Shown: piece after piece, positions 34,308-45,199 of the stretch
Position numbering within the stretch: the first letter of the stretch is position 1
Layout of the letters: every line of letters begins with the position of its first letter
NCBI GenBank assembly: GCA_030035585.1
Contig: CM057476.1
Coordinates: forward strand, 24,350,501 to 24,414,500
Source: Dugong dugon
Lineage: Eukaryota; Chordata; Mammalia; Sirenia; Dugongidae
DNA length: 64,000 nucleotides
Direction: 5' to 3'
The notes under the pieces: generated by a model
Databases searched by the model: none
Told to the model about the DNA's origin: nothing
The model's input: the letters and a program-made list of their open reading frames with translations, nothing else
Translations under genes and position numbers: made by a program

Positions 34308-35680
34308 GATGCACACCTTTCTTGACATTAAACCACACAGTATCCCCTTAATCCCCTGTTTGTTCTGCCTCTTGGTCTATGCACAGGTTCCTTGTGAGTA
34401 CAATTAAGTATTCTGGAATTCCCATTCTTCACAGTGTTATCCATAATTTTGTTATGATCCACACAGTCAAATGCCTTTGCATAGTCAATAAAACACAGGT
34501 AAACGTCTTTCTGGTATTCTCTGCTTTCAGCCAGGATCCATCTGACATCAGCAGTGATATCCCTGGTTCCATGTCCTCATCTGAATCCAGCTTGAATTTC
34601 TGGCAGTACCCTGTCGACGTACTGCTGCAATTGCTTTTGAATGATCTTCAGGAAAATCTTACTTGTATGTGATATTAATGATAATTTTTGATAATTTACA
34701 CATTCTGTTGGATCACCTTTCTTTGTAACGGGCACAAATATGGATCTCTTCCAGTCGATTGGCCAGGTAGCTATCTTCTAAATTTCTTGGCATAGATGAG
34801 TGAGTGCTTCCAGCGCTGCATCCGTTTGTTGAAATATCTCAGTTGGTATTCCGTCAATTCCTGGAGCCTTGTTTTTCACCATTGCCTTCAGAGCAGCTTT
34901 AATCTCTTCAGTACCATCAATTCTTGATTATATGCTACCTCCTGAAATGGTTGAACATCGACCAATTGTTTTTGGTACAGTGACTCTGTGTATTGCTTTC
35001 ATTTTCTTTTGATGCTTCCTGTGTCGTTCAATATTTTCCCTGTAGAATCCTTCAGTATTGCAACTTGAGGCTTGAATTTTTTCTTCAGTTCTTTCAGCCT
35101 GAGAAATGCTGAGTGTGTTCTTCCCTTTTGGTTTTCTATCCCCAGGTCTTTGCCCATTTCATTATAATATTTTTATCTTTTCTTCTCGGCTGCCCTTTGA
35201 AATCTTCTGTTCAGCTCTCTTACTTCATCATTTCTTCCTGTTGCTTTAGCTTCTTTACGTTCAACAGCAACTTTCACAGTCTCTTCTGACATCTGTTTTC
35301 ATCTCTTTTTTCCTTCTTGTATTTGTAATGACCACTGCTTTCTTCATGTATGATGTCCTTGATGTCATTTCGCAACTTGTCTGGTCTTTGGTCATTAGGT
35401 TCAGTACATCCAATCTATTCTTAAGATGGTCTCTAAATTCAGGTGGGATATACTCGAGGTCATACTTCCATTCTCTAATTTTCTTCAACTTCACCTTGAA
35501 CTTGCAGTTGGCCCCGGCATTGTTCTGACTGATGATATTGAGATTTTCTATCGTCTCTTTCCACAGACGTAGTCGATTTGATTGCTGTGTATTTCATCTG
35601 GTGAGGTCCAAGTGTATAGCCACGATTTATATTGTTGAAAAAAGGTATTTGCAATGAAGAGGTCATTAGTCTTGCAACAT
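34308..35680 (-). mobile_element. RTE LINE, 5' part of the same copy
   Basis: Continues through the RT core toward the endonuclease on the minus strand: PPEFRDHLKNRLDVLNLMTKD-like at 35261-35494 and TLGPHQMKYTAIKSTTSV at 35475-35666. It stops near 35680, within the C-terminal part of the endonuclease, so about 500 bases of 5' coding sequence present in the copy at 2930 are missing. Confidence 0.9.
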
Positions 35681-36150
35681 ATTGTATTCTGGCAGGCAGT
35701 TACTTTCAGATTTGTGGAACTCTTTTCCTGTGTAATTACCTCTTCTTTGGGACTTTGTCCTGGTACCTCCAGCTACCTCAATCTTCCTGAACTCTAACCT
35801 CTGAAACCTCAGCTCAGTGAGACCTCTCTGTTTTGTGTTGAATTTCCTTCTGTGCTCGGTGGTCTAGAATATTCCTTTAGTCAGAGAGCCAGGGAAATTA
35901 CAGGGCTCACCTCATTTGTTTCCCTTCTTTCATCTTAGAGATCACAGTTTTGTGCTACTTGTTGTCCAGTGTCTAAAATCAGTTTCATGTATTTCATTCA
36001 GTTTTCTAGTTGCTATGGCAGAGCATAAATGTGGTCTCTGGTTCTTCGTCATGGCCAGAAGTAGAAGTTACCTGTTGGTTTTAATGTAGTTCATAACAAT
36101 TTTGAAGGTGTGCTAAATAACATAGGTGTATATCAAATATAGTTTTTTAA
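35681..36150 (-). mobile_element. Probable 5' region of the old L1 scaffold
   Basis: Sequence such as gttttctagttgctatggca and gtcatggccagaagtagaag resembles the antisense of old L1M 5'/ORF1 regions. I cannot verify that it is contiguous with the scaffold. Confidence 0.45.
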
Positions 36151-36154
36151 TATA

Positions 36155-37045
36155 TACACTTTTTTTTATTGTACTTGAGATGAAAGTTTGCAGAGTAAAT
36201 TAGTTGCTCATTAAATAATTAATACACGTGCTGTTTTGTGACATTGGTTGCCAACCCCATGACATGTCAACACTTTCCCCTTCTCAATTTTGGGTTCCCC
36301 ATTACCAGCTTTCCCATCCCCTCTTGACTTCTCGTCCTTCCCCCTGAGCTGGTGTGCCCACTTAGTCTCATTTTGTTTTATGGGCCTGTCTAATCTTTGG
36401 CTGAAGGGTGAACCTCAGGAGTGACTTTAGTACTGAGTTAAAAGGGTATCTGGGGGCCGTACTCTTGGGGTTTCTGCAGTCTCTGTCAAACCAGTAAGTC
36501 TGGTCTTTTTTTTTGTGTGTGTGTGAGTTAGAATTTTGTTCTACATTTTCCCCAGCTGTGTCTGGGACCCTCTATTGTGATCCCTGTTAGAACAGTCTGT
36601 GATGGTAGCCTGGTAGTGTCTAGTGCTGGACTCAGTCTGGTGGAGGCTGTGGTAGTTGTGGTCTATTACTCCTTTGGACTAATCTTACCTTTGTGTCTTT
36701 GGTTTTCTTCAGTCTTCTTTGCTCTAGATTGGGTGGGACCAGTGGAGTATCTTAGATGGCTACTCATAAGCTTTTAAGACCCCAGACGCTACTCACCAAA
36801 GTAGGATATAGAACATTTTCTTTATAAACTGTGTTATGCCAATTGAGCTAGATGTCCCCCAAGACCATGGTCCCCAGCCCTCAGCTCAGTAATTCAGTCC
36901 CTCTGGGTGTTTGGATGTGTCTGTGAAGCTTCCATGACCTTGCCTTAGTCAAGTTGTGCTGACTTCCCCAGTATTGTGTACTGTCTTACCCTTCAACAAA
37001 GTTACCACTTGTCTATTGTCTAGTTAGTGTTTTTCCTTCCCCACC
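36155..37045 (-). mobile_element. Young L1, 5'-truncated, 3' UTR only (0.9 kb)
   Basis: Antisense 3' UTR from a T-run (poly(A)) at 36161 through the standard landmarks (ttatgggcctgtctaatctt, gaccagtggagtatcttaga, gaccatggtccccagccctc) to near 37045, before the ORF2 stop would be reached. No obvious target-site duplication. Confidence 0.9.
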
Positions 37046-37899
37046 CGTAAATAAAGTTTTTATAAAGAGTCATTCTGAGTAACAGTCTGGGATGATAGTC
37101 TTATCTTTCGTTGTTGCCTTCTAACTAGTCTCCTCTTGTTCTTTGGTAATGGATTTCCATTTCTTCCTCTGTAAAATGAAGGAAGTGTATTAGATTGTCC
37201 CCAATATCAGAAGATTTATTCAGTTGCAAAATTCTGTGATTCTCTATTATATATGTAAATGCCACAGAACCTTAAATGCCAAGCTCTGAAACCATCTATG
37301 CATTGTTTAAAAACAAGGAATCTGGGTTCTCTTTCTGGCAAAGTTTGTTTGTAATTTGATCTAGTTAGACAGTAAATCAAGATTGAAAGCAATAGTAAAG
37401 TATTGGATTTTATAGTACAAAGGACATTTGTTCATAAATATTGCAAGTCCGAAAAGCATTTTATCCAAATAGATGGTAAAGTGTTATTATGGTAACTGTG
37501 TGTTTGCATAGGATCTCATTTAGAAACAACTTCCAGCAGAGAGAGACATAACTGAATGTACCGTATATAGATATTAAATTCTTAATCCCCGTTAAAAATT
37601 CTCACCTAAGTCCTTTAAAATATTAATTATTTTGATTATATATTCCATGCACATAGTTCCAAATTCAAAAAGTACTAAAGGGAATTCAGTGAAATATAAG
37701 CTTATTTCCTTGTCAACCCCACCTAACCTTCAGAAATTGATTCTCCTTTCAAAACTCTTTCCTAGAAGCAACATTCATTACCAGTTTCTTGTGTGTACTA
37801 CCACAGATAGTCTATGCAGATAAAAGTATACCTATATAGACTTATATATGTATACATATGAACATACTGGGTAGCATGCTATAGTCATTGTTCAGACCT
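37046..37899. other. No gene or recognised repeat
   Basis: AT-rich DNA. Short frames only. Confidence 0.5.
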
Positions 37900-38067
37900 A
37901 TATTTTTTTTTCTGTCTTAAAAAGTCCATATCTATTTATAAGAACTACTGCAATCTTTCTATCACCTGCTTGATATTTCACAAATGTATGTATTATAACC
38001 TAACAGTTCTCCATTAATGGATTGTTTCCAAGCTTTTGTTGTTGCAGTCAGTGCTGTAATGAATATC
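37900..38067 (-). mobile_element. Second old L1, piece left of the LTR
   Basis: Antisense old L1 3' region (ccattaatggattgtttcca). It carries the LTR target atatc at 38063-38067. The element resumes at 38576 and again at 47130. Confidence 0.65.
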
Positions 38068-38575
38068 TGTCTTAGTCATCTAGTGCTGCTGTAACAGAAA
38101 TACCTTAAGTGGATGGCTTTAAGAAACTGAAGTTTATTCTCTCACAGTCTAGTAGGCTAGAAGCCCAAATTCAGGGCGTCAGCTCCAGGGGAAGGCTTTC
38201 TCTGTCAGCTCTGGAGGAAGGTCCTTGTCGTCAATCTTCCCCTGGACTAGGAGCTTCTCTGCCTAGGAACCCTGGGTCCAAAGTATGTGCTGTGCTCCTG
38301 GAGCTGCTTTCTTGGTGGTATGAGGTTCCCCCAGTCTCTCTGCCCACTTCTTTTAGGTCTCAAAAGAGATTGGCTCAGGACACAATCCAGTCTTGTAGAT
38401 CGAGTCCTGCTTCATTAACATAACTGCCACTAATTAACATCATAGCAATAGGATTTATAACACATAGGAAAATCACATCAGATGACTAAATTGTAGACAG
38501 TCACACAATACTGGGAATCATGGCCCATCCAAATGGATACACATATTTTTGGGGGATACAGTTCAATCCATGACA
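38068..38575 (-). mobile_element. MaLR-like solo LTR, subtype A
   Basis: 508 bases. A perfect 5-bp target-site duplication, atatc, is at 38063-38067 and 38576-38580, fixing both ends (TG...CA on the minus strand). Solo LTR. Confidence 0.95.
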
Positions 38576-38786
38576 ATATCTTTACCTGTAACTTTTGTAT
38601 TTCACTTAGAGATTGCGATTTGTCTGTTTGACTTTTTTGTCTTTTTTTTTTTTTTTTTTTTTTTTAACCTTGCATAAAATTTCAATTTTTATATATTTTG
38701 ATCTAGAAATCTTTTTTTAAAATACTTTTGGGTCTTTAAAATATTCTTAGAAATGCCTTCCCTATTCCAAGATTTATTAAATCTTT
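38576..38786 (-). mobile_element. Second old L1, piece between LTR and young L1
   Basis: Antisense ORF2 remnant including a run of T near 38641-38665 and gaaatgccttccctattcca. It ends in the target ttaaatcttttt for the long L1. Confidence 0.7.
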
Positions 38787-39954
38787 TTTTTTTTTTAATT
38801 GTACTTCAGGTGAAGGCTTACAGAACAAATAGTTTCTCATGAAACAGTAGTACACATATTGTTTTATGACACTGGTTAACAACCCCACAACATGTCAACC
38901 CTCTAACTTCTCAACCGTTTTTTTTTTTGGTGAAAATACACATAGCCAAAGATACACCATTTCAAAAATTTCTACATGCACAGTTCAGTGACACTGACTA
39001 CGCTCTTCCAATCATGCTGTTATTCTCACTTAAGATGAAGGCTTACAGAACAAAACAGTTTCTCATTTAACAGTTACTACAAATGTTGCCCTATGACAAT
39101 GGTTAACAATCTCACAGCACATCAACAGTATCCTTACCCAACCTTGGGTTCCCTATCACCAGCTTCCTTGTCCCCTTCTGCTTTCTGGCCCGTGTCACTG
39201 GACTCCTGTATCTCGTTAGTCTCATTTGGTTTTACGGGGCCGTCCACTCCCAGGCTGAACGGTGAACCTTGGAGATAACTTCACCACTGAGCTAAAAGGG
39301 TGTCTGGCGGCCATACTCTCGGGGTTTCTACAGTCTCCTTTAGGCCAGTAAATCTGGTGTTTTTTTTGCGAGTTAGAATTATGTTCTACATCCTTCTTCA
39401 GCTCTGTCCAGAACCCTCTGCTGTGATCCCGGTCAGAGCAGTCAGTGGTGGTAGCTGGGCACCATCTAGCTGTACTGGACTCAGTCCAGTGGAGGCCTTG
39501 GTAGCTGTGGACAATTAGTCCTTTGGACTGATCTTTTCCTTGTATCCTGTTCTTTTCATTCTCCCTTGCTCCCGAAGGGATGAGACCAGCGGAGTATCTT
39601 AGATGGCCGCTCACAGGCTTTTAAGACCCCAGACACTACTCACCAAGGTAGAATGTAGAGCATTGTCTTTATAAGCTGTGTTATGCCAATTGAGCTAGAT
39701 TTTCCTAGAGACCATGGTCCCCACAGCCCTCTGCCCAGCAATTCAGTCCCTCAGGGTGTTTGGATGTGTCTATGGGGCTTCCATGACCTTTCCTTGTACA
39801 AGTTGTGCTAGTTTCCCCTGTACTGTGTACTGTCTCACCCTTCACCCAAGATACCAAGATATCTATTGCCTATTTAGTGTTTCCCCCCACCTCTCCCATC
39901 CCTGGTAACCAACAAAGATTGTTAGATTTTGTGTGTGAACTTTTTCATGGGTTT
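38787..39954 (-). other. L1 3' UTR with duplicated terminus
   Basis: Reading from the poly(A) side: a terminal segment (about 38795-38916), a spacer with an older L1-like 3' end (about 38917-39027, gtgaaaatacacatagccaa), then a second version of the terminal segment from 39028, then the rest of the UTR. The identical layout occurs in the copy at 10942, so it belongs to the subfamily and not to this copy. Confidence 0.88.
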
Positions 39955-42900
39955 TTACAATAGAGGTCTCATACAATATTTGTCCTTTTGTGATTGACTT
40001 ATTTCACTCAGCATAATGTCCTCCAGTTTCATCCATGTTATGAGATGCTTCACAGATTCGTCATTGTTCTTTCTCATTGCAAAGTACTTCATTATGTGTA
40101 CGTACCATAGTTTGTTTATCCATTCATCTGTTGATGAATGGATAAACACCTAGGTTGTTTGCATCGTTTTGCTATTGTGAACAATGCTGCCATGAACATA
40201 GGTGTGCATATGTCTATTTGAGTGACGACTCTTATTTCTCTAGGATATATTCCTAGGAGTTGGGATTGCTAGATTGAATGGTATGTCTATTTCTAGCTTT
40301 CTGAGGAAGCGCCATATCATTTTCCAAAATGGTTGTATCATTTTGCATTCCCACCAGCAGTGCATAAGAGTTCCGATCTCCACGCAGCCCCTCCAACATC
40401 TGTTATTTCCAGTGTTGTTGATTCGTGCCGGTAATGTTGGGGTGAGATGGTATCTCATTGTGGTTTTAATTTGCATTTCTCCAGTGGCTAGTGATCGCGA
40501 GCATTTCCTCATGTGTCTGTTGGCCATTTGAATGTCTTCTTTGGTGAAGTGTCTGTTCATTTCCTTTGCCCATTTTTTAATAGAATTACTTGTCTTTTTG
40601 TTGTAGAGGTGTTGGATTTTCTTGTAGATTATGGAGATTAGACCTTTGTCTGTCTTTTACTGTCCAAAATTTCTTTCCCAGTCTGCAGGTTCTCTTTTTA
40701 CTCTTTTGGTGAAGTCTTTTGAAGAGCATAGGTGTTTGATTTTTAGAAGATCCCAGTTATCTAGCTTATCTATTGGGGTTAGTGCGTTGATGGTTATGGT
40801 TTGTATCCTGTTAATGCCATGTATTAAGTCCTGAAGTGTTGGTCCTATTTTTTCTTGTATGAACTTTATAGTTTTAGGCTTTATATTCAGGTCTTTGATC
40901 CATTTTGAAGTAGTTTTGTATACGGCATGAGGTATGGGTCCTGTTTCATTTTTTTTGCAGATGGATATCCAGTTTTGCCAGCACCATTTGTTAAAAAGAC
41001 TGTCTTTTCCCCATTTGATGGACTTTGGGCCCTTGTCGAAGATCAGGTGACCGGAGGTGGGTGGATTTACATCTGGGTTCTCAATTCTGTTCCATTGGTC
41101 AATGTATCTGTCGTTGTACCAGTACCAGGCTGTTATGACTACTGTAGCTGTATAGTAGGTTCTGAAGTCAGGTAGTGTGAGTCCTCCAACTTTATTCTTC
41201 TTCTTCAGCAGTGCTTTACTTATTTGGGGCTTCTTCCCTTTCCATATAAAGTGAATGATTAGTTTTTCCATCTCTTTGAAGAATGTTGTTGGTATTTGGA
41301 TGGGGATTGCATTGTATTTGTAAATTGCTTTGGGTAGAATTGTCGTTTTCACAATGTTGAGTCTGCCTATTCATGAGCATGGTATGTTTTTCCATTTATG
41401 TAGATCCCTTTGGGTTTCATGCAGAAGTGTTTTGTAGTTTTCTTTGTATAGGTCTTTTACATCCCTGGTCAGATTTATTCCTAAGTATTTTATCTTTTTA
41501 GGGGCTATTGAAAATGGTATTGTTTTCCTGCTTTCCTTTTCATCGTTCTCCTTATTGGTGTATAGGAATCCAGCTGATTTTTGAATGTTTCTCTTGTATC
41601 CTGCTACTCTGCTGAACCTTCTATTAGTTCCAGTAGATTTCCTGTGGAGTCTTGAGGTATCATATCATCTGCAAACAGGGACAGTTTAACTTCTTCATTA
41701 CCAGTTTGGATACCCTTTATTTCTTTTGCCTTATTGGTCTAGCTAGAACTTCCAGCACAATGTTAAATAGGAGTGGTGATAAAGGGCATTCTTTTCTTGT
41801 TCCTGTTTTCAACGGGAGTGTTTTCAGCCTCTCTCCATTAAGAATGTTGTTGGCCGTTGGTTTTGCATAGATGCCCTTTATTATGTTGAGAAATTTCCTT
41901 TCTATACCTATTTTATTGAGAGTTTTTATCAGGAATGGGTGTTGGACTTTGTCAAATGCCTTTTCTGCATCAATTGAGATGATCATGTGATTCTTTTATT
42001 TCCTTTTATTTATGTGGTGGATTACGTTGATTGATTTTCTAATGTTGAACCATCCTTGCATACCTGGTATGAATCCTACTTGGTCATGGTGTATTATTGT
42101 TTTGATATGATGCTGAATTCTATTGGCTAGAATTTTGTTAAGAATTTTTGCATCTATATTCATGAGAGATATTGGTCTGCAATTTTTTTTTTTTTTTTTG
42201 GTGACGTCTTTGCCTGGTTTTGGTATCAGCGCTATGCTGGCTTCATAGAATGAATTTGGAAGTGTTGCTTCCTCTTCTATGCTCTGAAATAGCTTGAGTA
42301 GTACTGGTATAAGCGCTTCCGTAAATGTTTTGTAGAATTCTCCAGTGAAGCCATCTGGGCCAGGGCTTTTTTTTGTTTGGGAGTTTTTTTTATTACCTTT
42401 TCAATCTCTTCTCTTGTTATGGGTCTGTTCAGATTTTAACATCACTTTGTTGTAGTTTGGGTAGGCCGTGTGTTTCTAGAAATTTATCCATTTCCTCTAG
42501 GTTTTCAAATTTGTTGGAGTACAGTTTTTCATAATATTCTGTTATAATCCTTTTTGTTTCAGTTGGGTCTGTTGTAATGTCCCCCATTTCATTTCTTATT
42601 TGGGTTATTTGTGTCCTCTCCTGTTTTTCTTTTGTCAGTCTGGCCAGTGGTTTGTCGATTTTGTTGATTCTTTCAAAGAACCAACTTTTGGTTTTGTTGA
42701 TTCTTTCTATTGTTTTTCTGATCTACATTTCATTTATTTCTGCTCTTTACTGTTTCCTTTCTTCCGGTGGTTGTGGGCTTTTTTTGCTGTTCTCTTTCTA
42801 TTTGTTTGAGTTCTGTAGTTAATGTTTTGATTTTGTCTCTTCTTTTTTGATGTGTGCGTCTATTGCTATAAATTGGCCTCTGAGGACTGCCTCTGCTGTC

Positions 42901-43766
42901 TCCCAAAGCTTTTGGTATGATGTGTTTTCATTCTCATTTGATTCTAGGAATTTTTTGATTCCATCTCTGATTTCTTCTATTACCCATTGATGTGTAAGCA
43001 GAGTATTATTCAGTTTCCATGTAATTGATTTTTTTCCCTTGCTCCTTCTATTGTTAATTTCTACCTTGATGGCACTGTGGTCAGTGAAGATACTTTGAAT
43101 TATCTCAACGTTTTGGATCTTGTTGAAGATTGCTCTGTGGCCTAAGATGTGGTCTATTCTGGAGAACGTTCCATGTGCATTGGAAAAGGATGTGTACTTT
43201 GCAGCGGTTGGATGGGGTGTTCTGTATATGTCTGTGAGGTCAAGTTGGCTGATTGTGCCCTTTAGGTCTTCTGTATCTTTGCTGAGTTTCTTCTTAGTTG
43301 TTCTGTCCTTTAGTGAGAGTGGTGTGTTGAAGTCTTCTAGTATTATTGTGGAACTGTCAATTTCTCTTTTCAGTGTTGTTAGAGTTTGTTTTATGTATTT
43401 TGGAGCCCTGTCATTGGGTGCGTAGATGTTTATTGTGGTTATGTCTTCATGATAGATCATCCCCTTAATCATGATACAGTGTCCTTCTTTGTGTTTTATG
43501 GTAGATTTTGTTTTAAAGTCTATTTTATCTGAGATTAGAATTGCCACTCCTGCTCTTTTTTGGTAGTTGTTAGCTTGATATATTTTTTTCCAACTGTTGA
43601 CTTTTAATAAATTCACATCTTTGTTTCTAAGGTGTGCCTCCTATAGACAGCATGTGGATGGATCCTGTTTTCTTATCCATTCTGTCACTCTCCGTCTCTT
43701 TATGGGTGCATTGAGTCCATTTACATTCAGTGTAATTATTGATAGATGTGAGTTTGTTGCTGTCAT
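39955..43766 (-). pseudogene. L1 ORF2: endonuclease/reverse transcriptase, full span with disruptions
   Basis: Spans 3812 bases, equal to about 1270 codons and the usual length for L1 ORF2. The start MTATNSHLSIITLNVNGLNA is at 43766. A stop falls after KQDPSTCC near 43641, just before the expected QETHL block. The endonuclease is open for 265 codons (43616-42819) with RAGVAILISDKIDF, FSRIDHILGHRAIFN and FTDHSAIKVEI; the usual GDFN reads EDFN. RT pieces: [20 protein letters not shown] near 41986, an FADD region near 41665, [19 protein letters not shown] at 41352. The C-terminal zinc-knuckle-like [19 protein letters not shown] is near 40400. The end CMRPLL is at 39955. Several frameshifts. Confidence 0.93.
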
Positions 43767-44089
43767 TTTGTAGTGCTTTTTTTTTGTGGTGCTGAAGTTT
43801 TCTTTGTTCTTCTTACTCTCTTGTGCTGAGTTACTTTTGTTTGTGGATTTTTCCTTCATTTCGTTTGTTTTTGTAGGTTTTGTTTGTGCTGAGACTTTAT
43901 GTTTTTCCTCTTTTTTTTTTATGAGTATGTTTGTTAACCTTCTTTGTGGTTACCATTAATTTTACCCTTATCTTTCTAAGTTTGAAGCAGTCTACCATTA
44001 CTTGGTGTCGCCTTGCCTTCCTCTCCATTAGAAGGTTGTATACCTATGCCGTTTATTCCCTCTTTTATTGTTTTGATGTTGTTGTCATT

Positions 44090-45172
44090 TACTGATTAAC
44101 TGCTCTGATTCCCTGTTGTATTTCTTTTGGTTTTGGATAGTCCTCGAGAGTTCATTTCTTACATTGGTATCTCGCTCGTACGATCCTGCATCGTAGCTTC
44201 TGCCTGTGAGCTGAAGCTGTTTGTCCTCAGATCGAAGAACTCCCTTTAATAATTCTTGTAGGTTTTGTTTGACTTTTACATATTCCTTTGATTTCTGTTT
44301 ATCTAGAAATGATGTAATTTCACCATCAAATCTGAACGAGAGTTTTGCAGGATATATTTTCTTGGCTGGCAGTTTTTTTCTTTCAAGATTTTATATATGT
44401 CATCCCATTGCCTTCTTGCATGCATGGTTTCTGCTGAATAATCTGAGCTTAGTCTTATTGTTTCTCCTGTGTGTGTGACTTCTTGTTTTTCACGTGCCGC
44501 TCTCAGATTTCTTTGTTTTTGGTTTTGGCGAGTGTGAATATGATATGCCTTGGTGATTTTCTTTTGGGGTCTCTCCTATATGGGGTTCGTTGAACTTCTT
44601 GGATGGCCAGCTTTTCATCTTTCATGATATTGGTGAAGTTTTGTGTCAGCAGTTCCTCAATGATCCTCTCTGTGTTTTCTGTTTTCTCTCCCTTTTCTGG
44701 AATTCCAATCACTCAAAAATTTTTGCTTTTGATTGCATCCCACATAACTCACAGGGTCTCTTCATTTTTCTTTGTTCTTTTTTCTGAGTTTTCCTGAAAC
44801 AGAGTTGTATCCAAGTGTTTGTTTTCAATTCCACTGATCTTGTGTTCCACCATTTCACATCTGCTTCTCAGCCCTTCTGTGATACCGTCCATTTCTGAAA
44901 TCTTGTTGTTTATCTTTTGGCTTTCTAACTGTTGTCTTTGTATAATTTCTAGTTGTGAATTTATTTTGGGATTTTGTTTCTGCATTATTATTTCTGAATT
45001 CTTCCAATTTTTTGTCTGTATTTTCCATGAATTTGTCTATTTTTTCTTTATTTTTGCCTGCTTTTTGCCTCAGTTCTTGGAGAATTCTGAGTATTAGAGA
45101 TTTGAATTCCCTATCAGGTAGTTCTAGTGCATTTTCTTCCAGAGGAGAATCATCTGGTTTTATTTTGTACAC
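44090..45172 (-). pseudogene. L1 ORF1: RNA-binding coiled-coil protein, disrupted
   Basis: Span of about 1080 bases on the minus strand in several frames. The N-terminal part (45172-44855) has SLILRILQELRQKAGKNKEKIDKF-like coiled-coil sequence. The middle (44985-44749) reads KINNKISEMDGITEGL and SRCEMVEHKISGIENK. The RRM (44712-44503) reads MIGIPEKGEKTENTERIIEE, EVQRTPYRRDPKRKSPRHII and FTLAKTKNKE. The C-terminal domain near 44400-44220 reads IYPAKLSFRFDGEITSFLDK. ORF1p coats L1 RNA as a trimer (established for the family). The frame breaks show that this copy cannot make the full protein. Confidence 0.85.
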
Positions 45173-45199
45173 CTACTGGAACTATCTTGTCCTGTTTTT

